Below are positions 26,810 through 37,961 of a stretch of 64,000 nucleotides of DNA, piece by piece. Positions within the stretch are counted from its first letter, which is position 1, and the number at the start of each line of letters is the position of its first letter. Source of the stretch: Helicobacter muridarum (GTDB taxonomy: Bacteria; Campylobacterota; Campylobacteria; Campylobacterales; Helicobacteraceae); assembly GCF_000765805.2 (NCBI RefSeq), contig NZ_JRPD02000003.1, positions 62,001 to 126,000 of the forward strand, written 5' to 3'. The notes under the pieces were generated by a model, which had not been told where the DNA came from, ran no database searches, and saw only the letters and a list, made by a program, of their open reading frames with translations. Position numbers and translations under genes: made by a program.

Positions 26810-29229
26810 TGATAATTACAAATGAAGTTCTTTCGCAGTTTATTCAAATAGATGAGATTGATAAGGAAATCTTAGCTAAGACATTAAATAACATTGGACT
26901 AGAAGTAGAAGGGCAATATCATATTAAGATTCCAAAAAAAGTAGTAGTAGCAAAAGTATTAAAAAAATCTCAACATCCCAATGCTGATAAACTAAGTATA
27001 TGCGAGGTAGATATAGGCAAGGAGGTGTTACAAATTGTATGCGGAGCAAGAAATGTAAATGCTAATCAATTTGTAGCTTTAGCTTTAGATGGGGCTATTT
27101 TGCCTTCTGTTAAATCTGATTCTAAAGATGATGTAGTTATTAGCAATAGTGAGATTCGAGGCGTAAAAAGTTGCGGTATGATTTGCTCTAGCACAGAAAT
27201 AGGATTACCAAAGATTAATGATGGCATCATGGAGTTAGATTCAAGCATTGGTGAGTTGATACTAGGAAAGGAATTATGCGAATATCCTTTTTTTAATCAA
27301 TTTGTAATGGAATTATCTATTACTCCAAATAGGGGAGATTGCTTAAGCGTTTTAGGAGTAGCAAGAGATATAGCAAGTGTTTTTAATTTAATAGTAAAAA
27401 ATATTATTCCAAGAGAGCCTAGCACAGCACTTGGGGTTGGTAGATTTTTGCAAGTAGTGCCAAATGGGGATTTGCGATCATCTCTTATGTATCGAATAGT
27501 TCAGATTAAGGAATCTTATACGCCGCTATTTATTTCTTTGACATTAGCTATTGTTGGTAGATATAAAGATGATTTTGTAGCTGATATGCTTGAGTATGCT
27601 AGCTATATGAGTGGTGTTATATTTAATGCGTATCCTATGGATTCTAAACATATATCTCACAATGCTACAGAAGCAAAGCTTATAATAAAGAAAAATGAAG
27701 ATGATTTAGAGAGTGTGTATTCTGAGATAAAGAAAGATACTAATTTGTGTGATTTGCATTTATTAAACATTATAGGTGCAACTTCATATAGCCAAGAAAC
27801 ACATGATTATCCACGCACATTTATACTTGAAGCTAGCTTTATTGATGCGGAGGAAATAGCTAGCAAAGTTTATGATAAAGATAAAAGTGGGTTTGATGAT
27901 AATGTATTGCATCGCTCTACTCATGGTAGCAATCCAGATTTGGAGTTAGGTATGAATGTGCTTTGTTCAACCTTAAATTTGCTAGATGTTGCATTGTATT
28001 CAGGCACACATGAGATAAGTCGTGGCGCAGAGCCTATTAATATTCAAGTAACTTTTAGCTATATATGTGATTGTATTGGTAATGAAATCTCTAAAGAGGA
28101 GATAGCTTTTATATTAAAACGACTTAATTTTAAGATACAAGCCACTTGCGATGATAATTTTTTTATCGTTCAGCCACCAAGTTTTAGAAATGATATAAAG
28201 AATTCGCAAGATGTTGTAGAGGAAGTGTTAAGGCTTTATGGTATTGATAAGGTTGTGCCAAAGAATTTAATTATCTCTCCTATTAAACAGGATAATAGTG
28301 CCTATGTAGAGTATCTACATATTAGAGATTTACGCAAGAAGGCTTTATCGCATGGTTATATGGAGTGCATTCATTATATATTTGATAACCTTACAAAGCT
28401 TAAGGAATTAGGATTTGAGACTTTAAATCCAAGTAAGGATCTATTAAATCCAATCACAATCGAGTTAAATACATTACGTCCGTCATTATTGCCGCATTTA
28501 TTAGAATCAGTTATCAAGAATAAACAACTAGGCTATGAGGTTGTGAAGCTTTTTGAGATAGGATATGTTTATGATTCTAATCGAGAGCCATTATTGCGAC
28601 TAGCATTTATGATAAGTGATTATGAAATTTCACCAAGTTATCCAAATCCTAAGGGTATAAATCTTAGCTTTTATTCTTTTGCTAGGCAAATTAGTAGTAT
28701 TATTGGAAATTTTTCATGCACCAATGTATCGCCATTATTTATTACCAATAAGCTTATTCACCCCTATCAAAGCGGCAATATTGTAAAAGATGACATATCG
28801 CTAGGTATAATCTCTAAGTTAAATCCAAATATCGCTAAACAATATAAGCTTGATTGCGTGTTCTTTTGTGAGATTGATGTAAAAGCTTTGTTTGCTAAGA
28901 TTAATCATCATAATAAAGCGCGTGAATTCTCCAGATTTCAAGTAAATAAGAGAGATATAACAATTGTGATTGATAAGTCTATAAGCTTTAATGCCATTCG
29001 CAAGGAGATAGATAACGTAATATCACAACATAACATTACCATTATAAAAGCCTTGTATCCTCTAGATGTATTTGAGCACTTAGGCTTTGATAGTCATTTG
29101 CACGCACTAAGTATTCGCTTTATATTCCAATCTATGTTAGAAACACTAAATGAATCTCAAATGCAAGATGTGCTAGATAAAATACTAGATGCTCTTAAAA
29201 ATAAATTTCGCGCAGAACTTAGATTGTAG
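26809..29229 (+). CDS. pheT: Phenylalanine-tRNA ligase beta subunit
   Basis: 806 residues in the bacterial order: EMAP-like tRNA-binding domain (about 40-150, 'KVLKKSQHPNADKLSICEVD'), B3/B4 editing domain ('ELSITPNRGDCLSVLGVARD'), B5 domain ('ISKEEIAFILKRLNF'), the catalytic-like core and the C-terminal anticodon-binding ferredoxin-like domain ('NKRDITIVIDKSISFNAI'). Slightly longer than many homologues. It completes the alpha2-beta2 enzyme with PheS and clears mischarged Tyr. Translationally coupled to pheS. Confidence 0.98.
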   Translation: MIITNEVLSQFIQIDEIDKEILAKTLNNIGLEVEGQYHIKIPKKVVVAKVLKKSQHPNADKLSICEVDIGKEVLQIVCGARNVNANQFVALALDGAILPSVKSDSKDDVVISNSEIRGVKSCGMICSSTEIGLPKINDGIMELDSSIGELILGKELCEYPFFNQFVMELSITPNRGDCLSVLGVARDIASVFNLIVKNIIPREPSTALGVGRFLQVVPNGDLRSSLMYRIVQIKESYTPLFISLTLAIVGRYKDDFVADMLEYASYMSGVIFNAYPMDSKHISHNATEAKLIIKKNEDDLESVYSEIKKDTNLCDLHLLNIIGATSYSQETHDYPRTFILEASFIDAEEIASKVYDKDKSGFDDNVLHRSTHGSNPDLELGMNVLCSTLNLLDVALYSGTHEISRGAEPINIQVTFSYICDCIGNEISKEEIAFILKRLNFKIQATCDDNFFIVQPPSFRNDIKNSQDVVEEVLRLYGIDKVVPKNLIISPIKQDNSAYVEYLHIRDLRKKALSHGYMECIHYIFDNLTKLKELGFETLNPSKDLLNPITIELNTLRPSLLPHLLESVIKNKQLGYEVVKLFEIGYVYDSNREPLLRLAFMISDYEISPSYPNPKGINLSFYSFARQISSIIGNFSCTNVSPLFITNKLIHPYQSGNIVKDDISLGIISKLNPNIAKQYKLDCVFFCEIDVKALFAKINHHNKAREFSRFQVNKRDITIVIDKSISFNAIRKEIDNVISQHNITIIKALYPLDVFEHLGFDSHLHALSIRFIFQSMLETLNESQMQDVLDKILDALKNKFRAELRL

Positions 29230-29290
29230 GAATATAGACTTGATTTTTAGTTTGTTGTTTTTGTTTAAATGGTAATTTATCATAGAAATA

Positions 29291-29535
29291 CTAAGCAAAA
29301 CTCTCACCTCTTGAAGCAGGAGATAAATTGCCTTTTGTTAAAATATACTAAAATCTAATAGGTAATTTTCTAGCCTCCATTATCAGAGCACAGAACTTCC
29401 TTTTGCTCGTTTGTGTTAGATTAGCCTACTTAAGATTCTAAACAAAGCTTTATTGGTTAGCCAAGAATACTAAAGATAGCTAAGAATGCACAGCTTTATT
29501 TGTTATCCTCACAACTTTTAAGTGGTGCAATTTAC
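29291..29535 (-). mobile_element. IS200/IS605-like remnant, second long copy
   Basis: Read on the minus strand it shows 'IAPLKSCEDNK' (about 29495-29535), a 'TAGAATCTTAAGTAGGCTAA' block, 'TCTGTGCTCTGATAATGGAGG', and the hairpin 'CTCCTGCTTCAAGAGGTGAGAG' at the low end. It is about 245 bp, shorter than the copy at 24.6 kb. Frames are broken. Confidence 0.5.
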
Positions 29536-29632
29536 TCTTTTAATTGCTTTATTATAGGACAATCTATAAAATCACCGACTTAGTAGAGCAGATTCTAGAA
29601 TATTCCCACATTTGCCACGAAAGTATCCATAT

Positions 29633-29720
29633 CTTGTCATATCTATAATAGCGAAATGACTGAAGAATCTCTAAAGGATAATAAAGAGATATTTCACCTA
29701 CGGCTCAATATGATAAGGAA
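29633..29720. repeat. Interspersed GTCATAT-type repeat
   Basis: TTGTCATATCTATAATAGCGAAATGACTGAAGAATCTC and GAGATATTTCACCTACGGCTCAATATGATAAG form opposed halves of the same loose repeat family as at 24.2 kb. The halves can pair as a long imperfect hairpin. Confidence 0.5.
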
Positions 29721-29764
29721 TTTGACAAATACAACTTTCTTCTCATTGATACAAATCATTTTAC

Positions 29765-30778
<1,014 letters not shown>

Positions 30779-30781
30779 TTA

Positions 30782-32314
30782 TTATTTTTCGCCACGTAAC
30801 TGATAGGTAATGTCACCTGCTCCAAGTCCGATGATAATATCGCTATCAATTATGCAGATTGTATTATCATCTTTATCTATAAGAGCTACATGATTACCAA
30901 ATCGTTTTATATGATTAGCAAATATTGGCTTATAATGGCCAAATAGTCTTGCAAAATCAAAGTCTATTTTTTGCTCACCTGCTGCCCACACAGGTAAAAT
31001 CACAAGACTATCACAATCATCAAAGCAAGCCCTAAATGCATCTATATTATCTCTAAGTCTTGAATATTTATGTGGTTGGAATATTGCTGTAATATGAAGT
31101 GACCGAAAAGAATCCTTGTTTGTATTATTTACCTCTTCTAGCAAGCTAGCATATACTCTAGCTGCGTTAAGAGTTGCTTTAATCTCTGTTGGGTGGTGTG
31201 CATAATCATCAATAATACAAGGAATCTTAGTGATATTAGCTAGCTTTTGTTGTAATTTCTCTTGCGATAGGTGTATGTCTTGATTAATGCTTTTTAAAAC
31301 TTGTTTTGATTGTGCATCTTGTATTAGGTGCTGCAATATATCAAATCGCTTTTTAATCCCGATAAAATTTAGCAAATTTTTCTTTATTAAATCAAGTGGA
31401 ATGAGATCTAGCGAGCTAAGTATTGCCATACTAGCATTTAGAGCATTATGCCAACCTATTCCATATACTTGGAATTGTCCTAAATCGCGTAAATTAAAAT
31501 TGGTATAAGGCAAACCATCTTGCAAGATATATGATATATTATGTATATCCCTACTTGGATATAGTCTAGTGATTTTAGGCATATTAGAATCTATATTACT
31601 ATGGTTTGTTGTAGCTGTATTTACTATGTTTTGATTAGTGCTTGATTCTATATCATCTATTATTTCTCTTACACTTTCACATTCCATATTTACAATGGCT
31701 TCTTTAGATAAATAGATGAATTCTTTATATGCTTGTTTTAATTTTGCAAAGCTATTTTCATAGCTCTCTAAATGTTCAGCTTCTGCATTTATTATAATGC
31801 TTTTGTATGGGTTTGAGTTTAAGAAGCTCTTATCACTTTCATCAGCTTCAAACACAAGTATCTTATCTGCGCTTACGCGGACATTGGATTGCAATTCCTT
31901 GCTAATTGCGCCAATTATTGCTCCACTATCTTTTAGTATCGCACTAAGTATGGCACTTGTGCTTGATTTGCCATGTGCAGCACAAATACTCAAAACTTGT
32001 TTATTTTTTAGGAGAATCTTTAATGCTTCTTTTCTTGATAATATTGTTTTGTTTAGTTTTTTTGATTCCTTAATCTCTATATTGGAATCTTTTATAATAG
32101 CTGAATGAATTATTATGTCTTTATTGGCTATTGCATCTTTTGCATGTGGAATATTTATATCTATACCTTCTTTTTGTAATCCTTGTGTAATGGTTGTTTG
32201 CACAATATCAGAGCCACTAACAATAGCACCTTGTGCTTTTAGGAATCTTGCCAATCCACTAACGCCAATACCCCCAATACCTATGATATGAACCCTGACA
32301 TTATAAAAGTCCAT
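30782..32314 (-). CDS. murC: UDP-N-acetylmuramate-L-alanine ligase
   Basis: 510 residues, longer than the usual 450-490. N-terminal Rossmann loop 'IIGIGGIGVSGLARFL', ATP loop 'HGKSSTS' (114-120), and 'DDYAHHPTEI' (369-378) identify MurC, which adds L-Ala to UDP-MurNAc in peptidoglycan synthesis. Two extra hydrophilic segments (about 221-250, Asn/Thr/Ser-rich, and 328-365, Gln/Lys-rich) account for the length. It is 14 bases downstream of the MMPL gene and 24 upstream of pseB. Confidence 0.96.
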   Translation of the reverse strand: MDFYNVRVHIIGIGGIGVSGLARFLKAQGAIVSGSDIVQTTITQGLQKEGIDINIPHAKDAIANKDIIIHSAIIKDSNIEIKESKKLNKTILSRKEALKILLKNKQVLSICAAHGKSSTSAILSAILKDSGAIIGAISKELQSNVRVSADKILVFEADESDKSFLNSNPYKSIIINAEAEHLESYENSFAKLKQAYKEFIYLSKEAIVNMECESVREIIDDIESSTNQNIVNTATTNHSNIDSNMPKITRLYPSRDIHNISYILQDGLPYTNFNLRDLGQFQVYGIGWHNALNASMAILSSLDLIPLDLIKKNLLNFIGIKKRFDILQHLIQDAQSKQVLKSINQDIHLSQEKLQQKLANITKIPCIIDDYAHHPTEIKATLNAARVYASLLEEVNNTNKDSFRSLHITAIFQPHKYSRLRDNIDAFRACFDDCDSLVILPVWAAGEQKIDFDFARLFGHYKPIFANHIKRFGNHVALIDKDDNTICIIDSDIIIGLGAGDITYQLRGEK

Positions 32315-32328
32315 ATAATCCTCCTATA

Positions 32329-34689
32329 TTAAAAACTTGTTTGATTATTTAGTGGCTTATGGAAAACAAGCATAATTATAATGCAAGCCATACCTATGAA
32401 TATAATTTCGCCAAATGAATTTAAGGCTTTGGTTTTTGAAATAACCAAAATGCCAAATGAGATTCCAGTAGTTATACTAGAGAAGAAGATAGCATGTGTT
32501 GTGCGAATATTGTTAACTTCCTTTATCGAATATATTCCATAATCTACACTAACAACAACTAATATCAATAATGCAAATAGATGCATTAAATTAAGCTCTG
32601 AATGTGTGGACATAATAAGAAGTGAGCTTGATAATGGGAATAAAATAAAAACATAAGAATCTATAAATGATCTCTTAGCTGTCCAAATTAGAGTTAAAGT
32701 CATAAGACAAAATGCAATTCCGAACACGGTTAACATAGGTTCATATATTTCTTCTGTAATGGATTTTATTATGTTTTGCAATGATCGCATTTCTATATTC
32801 ATTGATTGTGTGGTGATTAGCTCTTTTTCTTTAGGAGTTATTGAATCTATTTGTTTTATATTAGGGTTTTTAATATAGCTCATTACTTCTTGTGCAATTG
32901 GCATATATGCCTTAGGTATAGATACCAAGTAATAATACATGCTAGAATCGCCAATATTTTCAGCTATTACATTAAATCCTAAGTCTGTTAGCACATTAAC
33001 ATCTATGTTTGGTATATTTGGATTCTCATAGCTTGATTCCATAATATCAAATACGCTATTTATATCATTTGTTGCAATGTTTTGTGGTTTTGCCATTTGT
33101 TTTTTTATTTTTGGTAGTACTGCTTTTAATATGAGCTTATTTTGTTGCATTTGTTTAGAATCTAAGAAGCGAAGATTCTCATCAATTTGTAACTTAGTTG
33201 GGATTATAGATAGAGGAATCATTGGTTTTAGCGAATCTTCATCGCTTATCTTTATATATTTAGATTCAAATTCTTTTTGTAATATCTTGCTAAGAGATAT
33301 TAGTCCATCAACGCTAGAGCTACTTATTAGTATGTTTGGGTTTTCTTCTCTTTGTTTTGTATCAAAAAAATCCCTTTCCTCTAACATTTTCTTATTTTGA
33401 TAATCGAGCTTAGATATATCAAAATCAATCTTAATATTTGGGATACAAATAACAAGAAATATAATTGATATTCCAAGTAGCAAATAACTAGAAATGATTG
33501 GCTTGCGCAGACTAATTATACTCTTGAATAATCTTGGCTCACTAAATCCTATCCTAGGATATATGAATGCAAAAAATACATAGCTAATACTAAGTGAGAT
33601 AATGGCATGTAAGGCAAGCTGTGATAACAATGGAAAAGGCACAAATAGACATGTTCCAAATCCTATAACAGTAGTTATATATCCATAGAATACAGGTTTA
33701 TTAAAGACTGGCTGTTTTTTGGCATAGATGCTAAAGAAATTATGATGCATCATGTAATCTATTGCAATACCACTTATTCCCATGCCAAAACTAATAGCCA
33801 TGATTGTTACCTTTGGATATGCAATAGCCACAATAATCGTAGCAATAGTATTTGAAAAAATAAGAGTGCAGACTGTATTAATTGTAAGAGTATAAATTCG
33901 AATAATCACAAAATAAAAGATAATAAATATAATGGAGGCAAAACTAGATAGATATGTAACTTCTTTAAGTATTAAAGATAAATTTTGCACATTCATGAAG
34001 TAGGGAGAAAAGAATCTAATATCTTGGTATCCACTTGCTATTTTATTAAAGTTGTCTAATGTTTCATTTATTGTGTTATTCTCTAAACTTTTTAGTTCCA
34101 CTAACGCTAAGTATCCATAATCTTTTATAATTAACTCTGATGATATGCTGTTATTTAATTTGAATAGACCTAATGGATCTATTGGGTTAAATATGTTATT
34201 AGGATTTTTAGTTGAGTTATTTATATTATCATTTTTTACAGAATCTGTATTGATATGGTTTTCTTCTAGAGTCTTTAGCCCAACTTGTAAGTAGTCTAAC
34301 ACTTGAGCTTGTGTTAATACAGGAGCTAATTTTGTTTTAGATTCTATGTTTGGAGTAGCTACTAGATAGTAATACTTTGTAACAAAGTCTTGTAGCTTAT
34401 TTGTTATCTTTATATATCTTTTTGTGCTAGATACATTTTCTAGCTTCGATATTTCTGCTAGAAAGGAATCTAATTTATTGCTTGATTCTTGTGTGAACCC
34501 TTTGATCGCAACCAAAACAAAGCGAGAATTTGAAAATTTTTGATAAATATCTACAATCTCTCTGTCATGTGTTGTTGGGAATAAGTCTAAGACTTCTTGC
34601 GATATTGTTATCTTATCTTGCTTAAAAAATAAGAATAGCAAGCTAAGACTAAATATTAGAAAAAATATGTTTACAAAGCGAATCATCAC
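32329..34689 (-). CDS. MMPL/RND-superfamily membrane exporter
   Basis: 786 residues with a two-fold repeat: one N-terminal membrane helix, a large periplasmic loop (about 25-240), five helices, another helix, a second loop (about 410-640) and five helices. 'GISGIAIDYMMHH' and 'VVVSVDYGIYSI' are the paired acidic-residue helices expected of proton-driven RND pumps. Members export lipids such as hopanoids or phospholipids to the outer leaflet. It heads the operon with murC, so an envelope-lipid role is plausible but inferred. Confidence 0.85.
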   Translation of the reverse strand: MMIRFVNIFFLIFSLSLLFLFFKQDKITISQEVLDLFPTTHDREIVDIYQKFSNSRFVLVAIKGFTQESSNKLDSFLAEISKLENVSSTKRYIKITNKLQDFVTKYYYLVATPNIESKTKLAPVLTQAQVLDYLQVGLKTLEENHINTDSVKNDNINNSTKNPNNIFNPIDPLGLFKLNNSISSELIIKDYGYLALVELKSLENNTINETLDNFNKIASGYQDIRFFSPYFMNVQNLSLILKEVTYLSSFASIIFIIFYFVIIRIYTLTINTVCTLIFSNTIATIIVAIAYPKVTIMAISFGMGISGIAIDYMMHHNFFSIYAKKQPVFNKPVFYGYITTVIGFGTCLFVPFPLLSQLALHAIISLSISYVFFAFIYPRIGFSEPRLFKSIISLRKPIISSYLLLGISIIFLVICIPNIKIDFDISKLDYQNKKMLEERDFFDTKQREENPNILISSSSVDGLISLSKILQKEFESKYIKISDEDSLKPMIPLSIIPTKLQIDENLRFLDSKQMQQNKLILKAVLPKIKKQMAKPQNIATNDINSVFDIMESSYENPNIPNIDVNVLTDLGFNVIAENIGDSSMYYYLVSIPKAYMPIAQEVMSYIKNPNIKQIDSITPKEKELITTQSMNIEMRSLQNIIKSITEEIYEPMLTVFGIAFCLMTLTLIWTAKRSFIDSYVFILFPLSSSLLIMSTHSELNLMHLFALLILVVVSVDYGIYSIKEVNNIRTTHAIFFSSITTGISFGILVISKTKALNSFGEIIFIGMACIIIMLVFHKPLNNQTSF

Positions 34690-34886
34690 CAGCCTTTACA
34701 AAGATGTCGATTATATAGTATTTGTGCTTATTTATTCGTTTAAAGTAATATTTAGTTTAATTTTTCTTAATATTTCTTGTTTTATCGATTCTTTTCCTTG
34801 TTATGGCTTTATAGCCTTGTGTAATTATGTTAGAATCTTTTCATACTCTAGCCTATCAGCCAATAAACAAATTAATAAGGAATACC

Positions 34887-36089
34887 ATGAGACTTGCGCA
34901 TAAGATTTTATTACACATTGCTAAGATTCTTACATTTTTCATTCCAATTAGAAGCATTAGACGCAAAGTTAGGGGTAATATTATAGATTTTTTGGCTTTT
35001 TTCCCATTGTTATTTGTTAGAGGAAGCAATTTACATAAGAGATTGCTAGCTATTATTGCTCTATCTAATTCATATCAATATAAGAGAGGTGAGTATAGAT
35101 TTCCAAACTATGGTGAAGATGTATTTCATATTCAAAATGTGAATGAAAATATGGGGGGGGGGGGGACGCTCCTTTTAGAATTTTACTCTCGTTACGATAT
35201 GATAAAAATAGAGCAGACTTTAGAATTGTTTTGCGATGAATATAGCAAAATGATTCTAGTTAGTGCCCTTATACATAGATACTCAAATCTACAAGGTCTT
35301 TATATCATTCATTTTTATGAGCATATTTGGAAATATTACTACTTGCTTGAAGCTAGCCTTGATACTAATAAAAGTATAGAATCTAGCAATGGTAAACTCT
35401 ATTACATAGATTTATCTCTATCAAAAAATATAAATCTAGGTAACTTTAAGCTCTATTATAGTGTTTATGGAATCTTTGTAAATTTTATCCTAGAGCAGTA
35501 TGCTTATCGGCATTTGGTATATGCTAAAGATGGTGATTATGTCATTGATGGCGGTGCTTGCTATGGAGATACTGCATTGTATTTTGCACATAAAGTAGGA
35601 CAAGGCGGGAAGGTATTTTCATTTGAATTCAATGAAGACAATCTTGAGATATTTCATAAGAATATGTCTCTTAATTCAGATATAAAAAATATAACACTTT
35701 TCACAAACGCCTTATATTCTGATTCTAAAACAAAAGTATATCATACAGGCAGCGGTGGTGGATCTAAGCTTAGTTTAGAATCTCAAGATAACCAAGAATA
35801 TACAATGAGTGTCAGTATTGATGACTTGGTAGATAATGGTAAGATTGATAGGGTGGATTTTATTAAAATGGATATCGAGGGAAGTGAGCTAGCTGCTCTA
35901 AAAGGAGCAGAAAAAACTCTTAAAACATATAATCCAAAGATTGCTATTTGCCTTTACCATAGCGATAGTGACTACTACGATATTCCTTTATATTTAAAGA
36001 GTATTTTGCCTCATTATGAGTTTTATTGTGATCATTTTACACTTGGAGTTTGTGAGAGTGTGCTATTTGGAAGACCAAGTAATAGTTAG
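34887..36089 (+). CDS. FkbM-family methyltransferase with in-frame poly-G tract
   Basis: 400 residues from ATG 34887 (AAGGA just upstream; a longer frame from 34827 has no site). The C-terminal half is an FkbM methyltransferase: SAM motif 'VIDGGACYGDT' (219-229) and 'IKMDIEGSE' (326-333). The first 200 residues are unlike standard FkbM members and may direct it to a glycan or membrane. Residues 89-93 are encoded by a run of 13 G bases, in frame in this copy, so expression is probably phase-variable. Such enzymes O-methylate sugars of LPS, capsule or glycoproteins. Confidence 0.85.
   Translation: MRLAHKILLHIAKILTFFIPIRSIRRKVRGNIIDFLAFFPLLFVRGSNLHKRLLAIIALSNSYQYKRGEYRFPNYGEDVFHIQNVNENMGGGGTLLLEFYSRYDMIKIEQTLELFCDEYSKMILVSALIHRYSNLQGLYIIHFYEHIWKYYYLLEASLDTNKSIESSNGKLYYIDLSLSKNINLGNFKLYYSVYGIFVNFILEQYAYRHLVYAKDGDYVIDGGACYGDTALYFAHKVGQGGKVFSFEFNEDNLEIFHKNMSLNSDIKNITLFTNALYSDSKTKVYHTGSGGGSKLSLESQDNQEYTMSVSIDDLVDNGKIDRVDFIKMDIEGSELAALKGAEKTLKTYNPKIAICLYHSDSDYYDIPLYLKSILPHYEFYCDHFTLGVCESVLFGRPSNS
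35153..35165 (+). repeat. Poly-G tract (G13) in FkbM methyltransferase gene
   Basis: Thirteen consecutive G bases in an AT-rich gene, about 270 bases after the start. Loss or gain of one base would truncate the protein soon after. Campylobacterota use such tracts as contingency switches. Confidence 0.95.
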
Positions 36090-36195
36090 TGTTATTTAGT
36101 AACAATGCTTAGTAATACATCGTATAGAGTCAACAAATCATATCACATAGAATCTTGGCATATTATTCAAAAATCCAACACTCTTGTATATTTGC

Positions 36196-36201
36196 TATAA
36201 T
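36196..36201 (+). promoter_or_regulatory. Probable -10 box of adk
   Basis: TATAAT, 37 bases before the GTG start, preceded by 'TTTGC' and followed by AAGGAG at 36227. Matches the Helicobacter sigma-80 pattern, where only the -10 is strongly conserved. Confidence 0.55.
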
Positions 36202-36237
36202 AGTATTAATCTATTAAAGAACTTATAAGGAGACTTC

Positions 36238-36807
36238 GTGAAAAAGTTATTTTTGATTATTGGTGCGCCAGGTAGTGGCAAGACAACGGATGCAGAAAGG
36301 ATTGCTAAAGCAGATAGCAATGTAGCACATTATTCTACAGGTGATTTGCTTCGTGCTGAAATAGCAAGTGGTAGTGAGCAGGGCAAGCTTATTGAGGGTT
36401 TTACTAGTACGGGGAATCTTGTGCCATTAGATATTGTAGTTAAGACTATTATTAAGGCAATTAATAACTCCTCAAAGGAAATCATACTTATTGATGGTTA
36501 TCCAAGGAGTGTTGAGCAAATGATTGAACTAGATAAGGTTTTAAAGCAAGATTCGAGTGTGAAACTAATTAATGTCATAGAGGTTAAAGTAAGCGAGCAA
36601 GTAGCAAAGGATAGAGTATTAGGACGTGCAAGGGGTGCTGATGATAATGCAGAGGTATTTAAGAACCGCATGAATGTATATCTAACTCCACTCAAGCAAA
36701 TTCAAGATTTTTACACAAAAGCAAATATCTTACATGTTATTGACGGAGAGAGAGGCATTAATGAGATTGTGTCTGATATGCATAGATTTATTAATTCTAG
36801 ACTCTAG
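36238..36807 (+). CDS. adk: Adenylate kinase
   Basis: 189 residues, short form without the LID insertion. P-loop '[16 protein letters not shown]' and AMP-site '[11 protein letters not shown]' are clear; the short lid '[17 protein letters not shown]' replaces the zinc or helical lid. It interconverts ATP + AMP and 2 ADP. GTG start behind AAGGAG. The second-position '[10 protein letters not shown]' with Asp after TT is the form seen in Helicobacter/Campylobacter Adk. Confidence 0.97.
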   Translation: MKKLFLIIGAPGSGKTTDAERIAKADSNVAHYSTGDLLRAEIASGSEQGKLIEGFTSTGNLVPLDIVVKTIIKAINNSSKEIILIDGYPRSVEQMIELDKVLKQDSSVKLINVIEVKVSEQVAKDRVLGRARGADDNAEVFKNRMNVYLTPLKQIQDFYTKANILHVIDGERGINEIVSDMHRFINSRL

Positions 36808-37421
36808 AAATCTTCTCTAGTTTGTTTAGGGCATGCTTTTATATTCTAAATTTATTTGCTTATTGTTATGAATGCTTCATGTTCTATTTAGATTATCTTA
36901 TTTTGAGATTTTATATGCGTATCTAGCTAAAAGTTATGTATAGGCTGATACCATGTCTATCTAATTGGTTCTAGCTTTATTATGTTGAGCATGAATATAG
37001 AAAGGTAGAACATCTCTTAACTATTCTTAATTGTTATAGCCGATTAATAAGTGAATATTTTTTCAAAAAATAGATTTTTAATATCTTGTGAATTTTTGAC
37101 AAAATTATGAAATCTTTAGCGTTATGATAATCATTAAGCTTGTGCATCATATGTAGATTGTGCAATATTGTTAATGTTAGTATCAATTTCTATATGGCTT
37201 TTTATGTTTTTGGCGATTTTGCTAACTTCATTTGCAACAACTATGAAGACGAATCTTATTTCATTGGCTTTAGTCGCTTTAACTGTTATTAAATTAGTTT
37301 GTTATTTTGGTTATAGATTCTAGTATAGTAGCTATGTTGATAACTAACAATATACAAAATCTTAGTGCAATTAAGTATAATTTCATAAACATTATATACA
37401 CATTAGATAATATGGATATGA
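36808..37421. other. Gene-free stretch with repeat and chemoreceptor remnant
   Basis: About 600 bases without an intact gene. It holds one short GTCAT-family repeat piece (36976-37020: TATGTTGAGCATG...GAACATCTC) and the receptor fragment listed separately. Confidence 0.55.
37134..37322 (-). pseudogene. Remnant of a chemoreceptor signalling domain
   Basis: On the minus strand the sequence reads 'ESITKITN', then after a stop 'TVKATKANEIRFVFIVVANE' and 'VSKIAKNIKSHIEIDTNIN'. This lines up with the MCP tip '[37 protein letters not shown]', heavily degraded. No other part of a receptor gene is left nearby. Confidence 0.6.
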
Positions 37422-37916
37422 ATGAAGCAATACTATATTTTAATTTTTATTGCGTTGTTTATGATTGGTTGCAGTGAAAATGATTCTAAAAATATAGAAT
37501 CTAGTTCATTTGATGATTTGCAAAGTCAAGAATGGTTATTTGATAGGCAATATATAAGAGGTATTAATGAGCAAAGCTGGGAGAAATTCTCCATTAGTGC
37601 CTTAAATGATTATAAGGACATTAAGATTGACTTTGCCTATATTCACACAGGTAGGTCTCAAAATTGTAGGCTATATGCAAAGGGGCTGATGATGCAAGAA
37701 AATCAAAATAACAATAAAGATAAAAAACATAAAAATAGATTCTTGCTTCGTCCTAATCTAATCCCGCAAACAACCATTATTATTACTAAGCAAGAAAATA
37801 ATAGTAGCTCCTTTAATGATTATGCTGTCTTGTTAGAGGTTTCTAATATATCTGAATTTATTAGAATCTGCGGCGATGCACATCAATATGTTGTTGGAGA
37901 GTATAGCTTGCAATAA
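37422..37916 (+). CDS. Lipoprotein of unknown function
   Basis: 164 residues. Lipobox 'FIALFMIGC' places the lipidated Cys at 17. The mature protein is polar, Asn/Lys-rich in the middle, with three further cysteines scattered and no domain I recognise. Two features suggest an envelope protein conserved in the genus: the signal and the position immediately before mqnA (45 bases). Function not assigned. Confidence 0.65.
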   Translation: MKQYYILIFIALFMIGCSENDSKNIESSSFDDLQSQEWLFDRQYIRGINEQSWEKFSISALNDYKDIKIDFAYIHTGRSQNCRLYAKGLMMQENQNNNKDKKHKNRFLLRPNLIPQTTIIITKQENNSSSFNDYAVLLEVSNISEFIRICGDAHQYVVGEYSLQ

Positions 37917-37961
37917 TTTTGTGTTTATAGACTACATTGAAAATTTTTATAAAGGATTGTT

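Noticed and set aside
34667-34903. A 78-codon frame upstream of the FkbM gene
   Set aside because: It overlaps the MMPL start and the FkbM leader, has no ribosome binding site and is made of low-complexity hydrophobic codons from AT-rich DNA.
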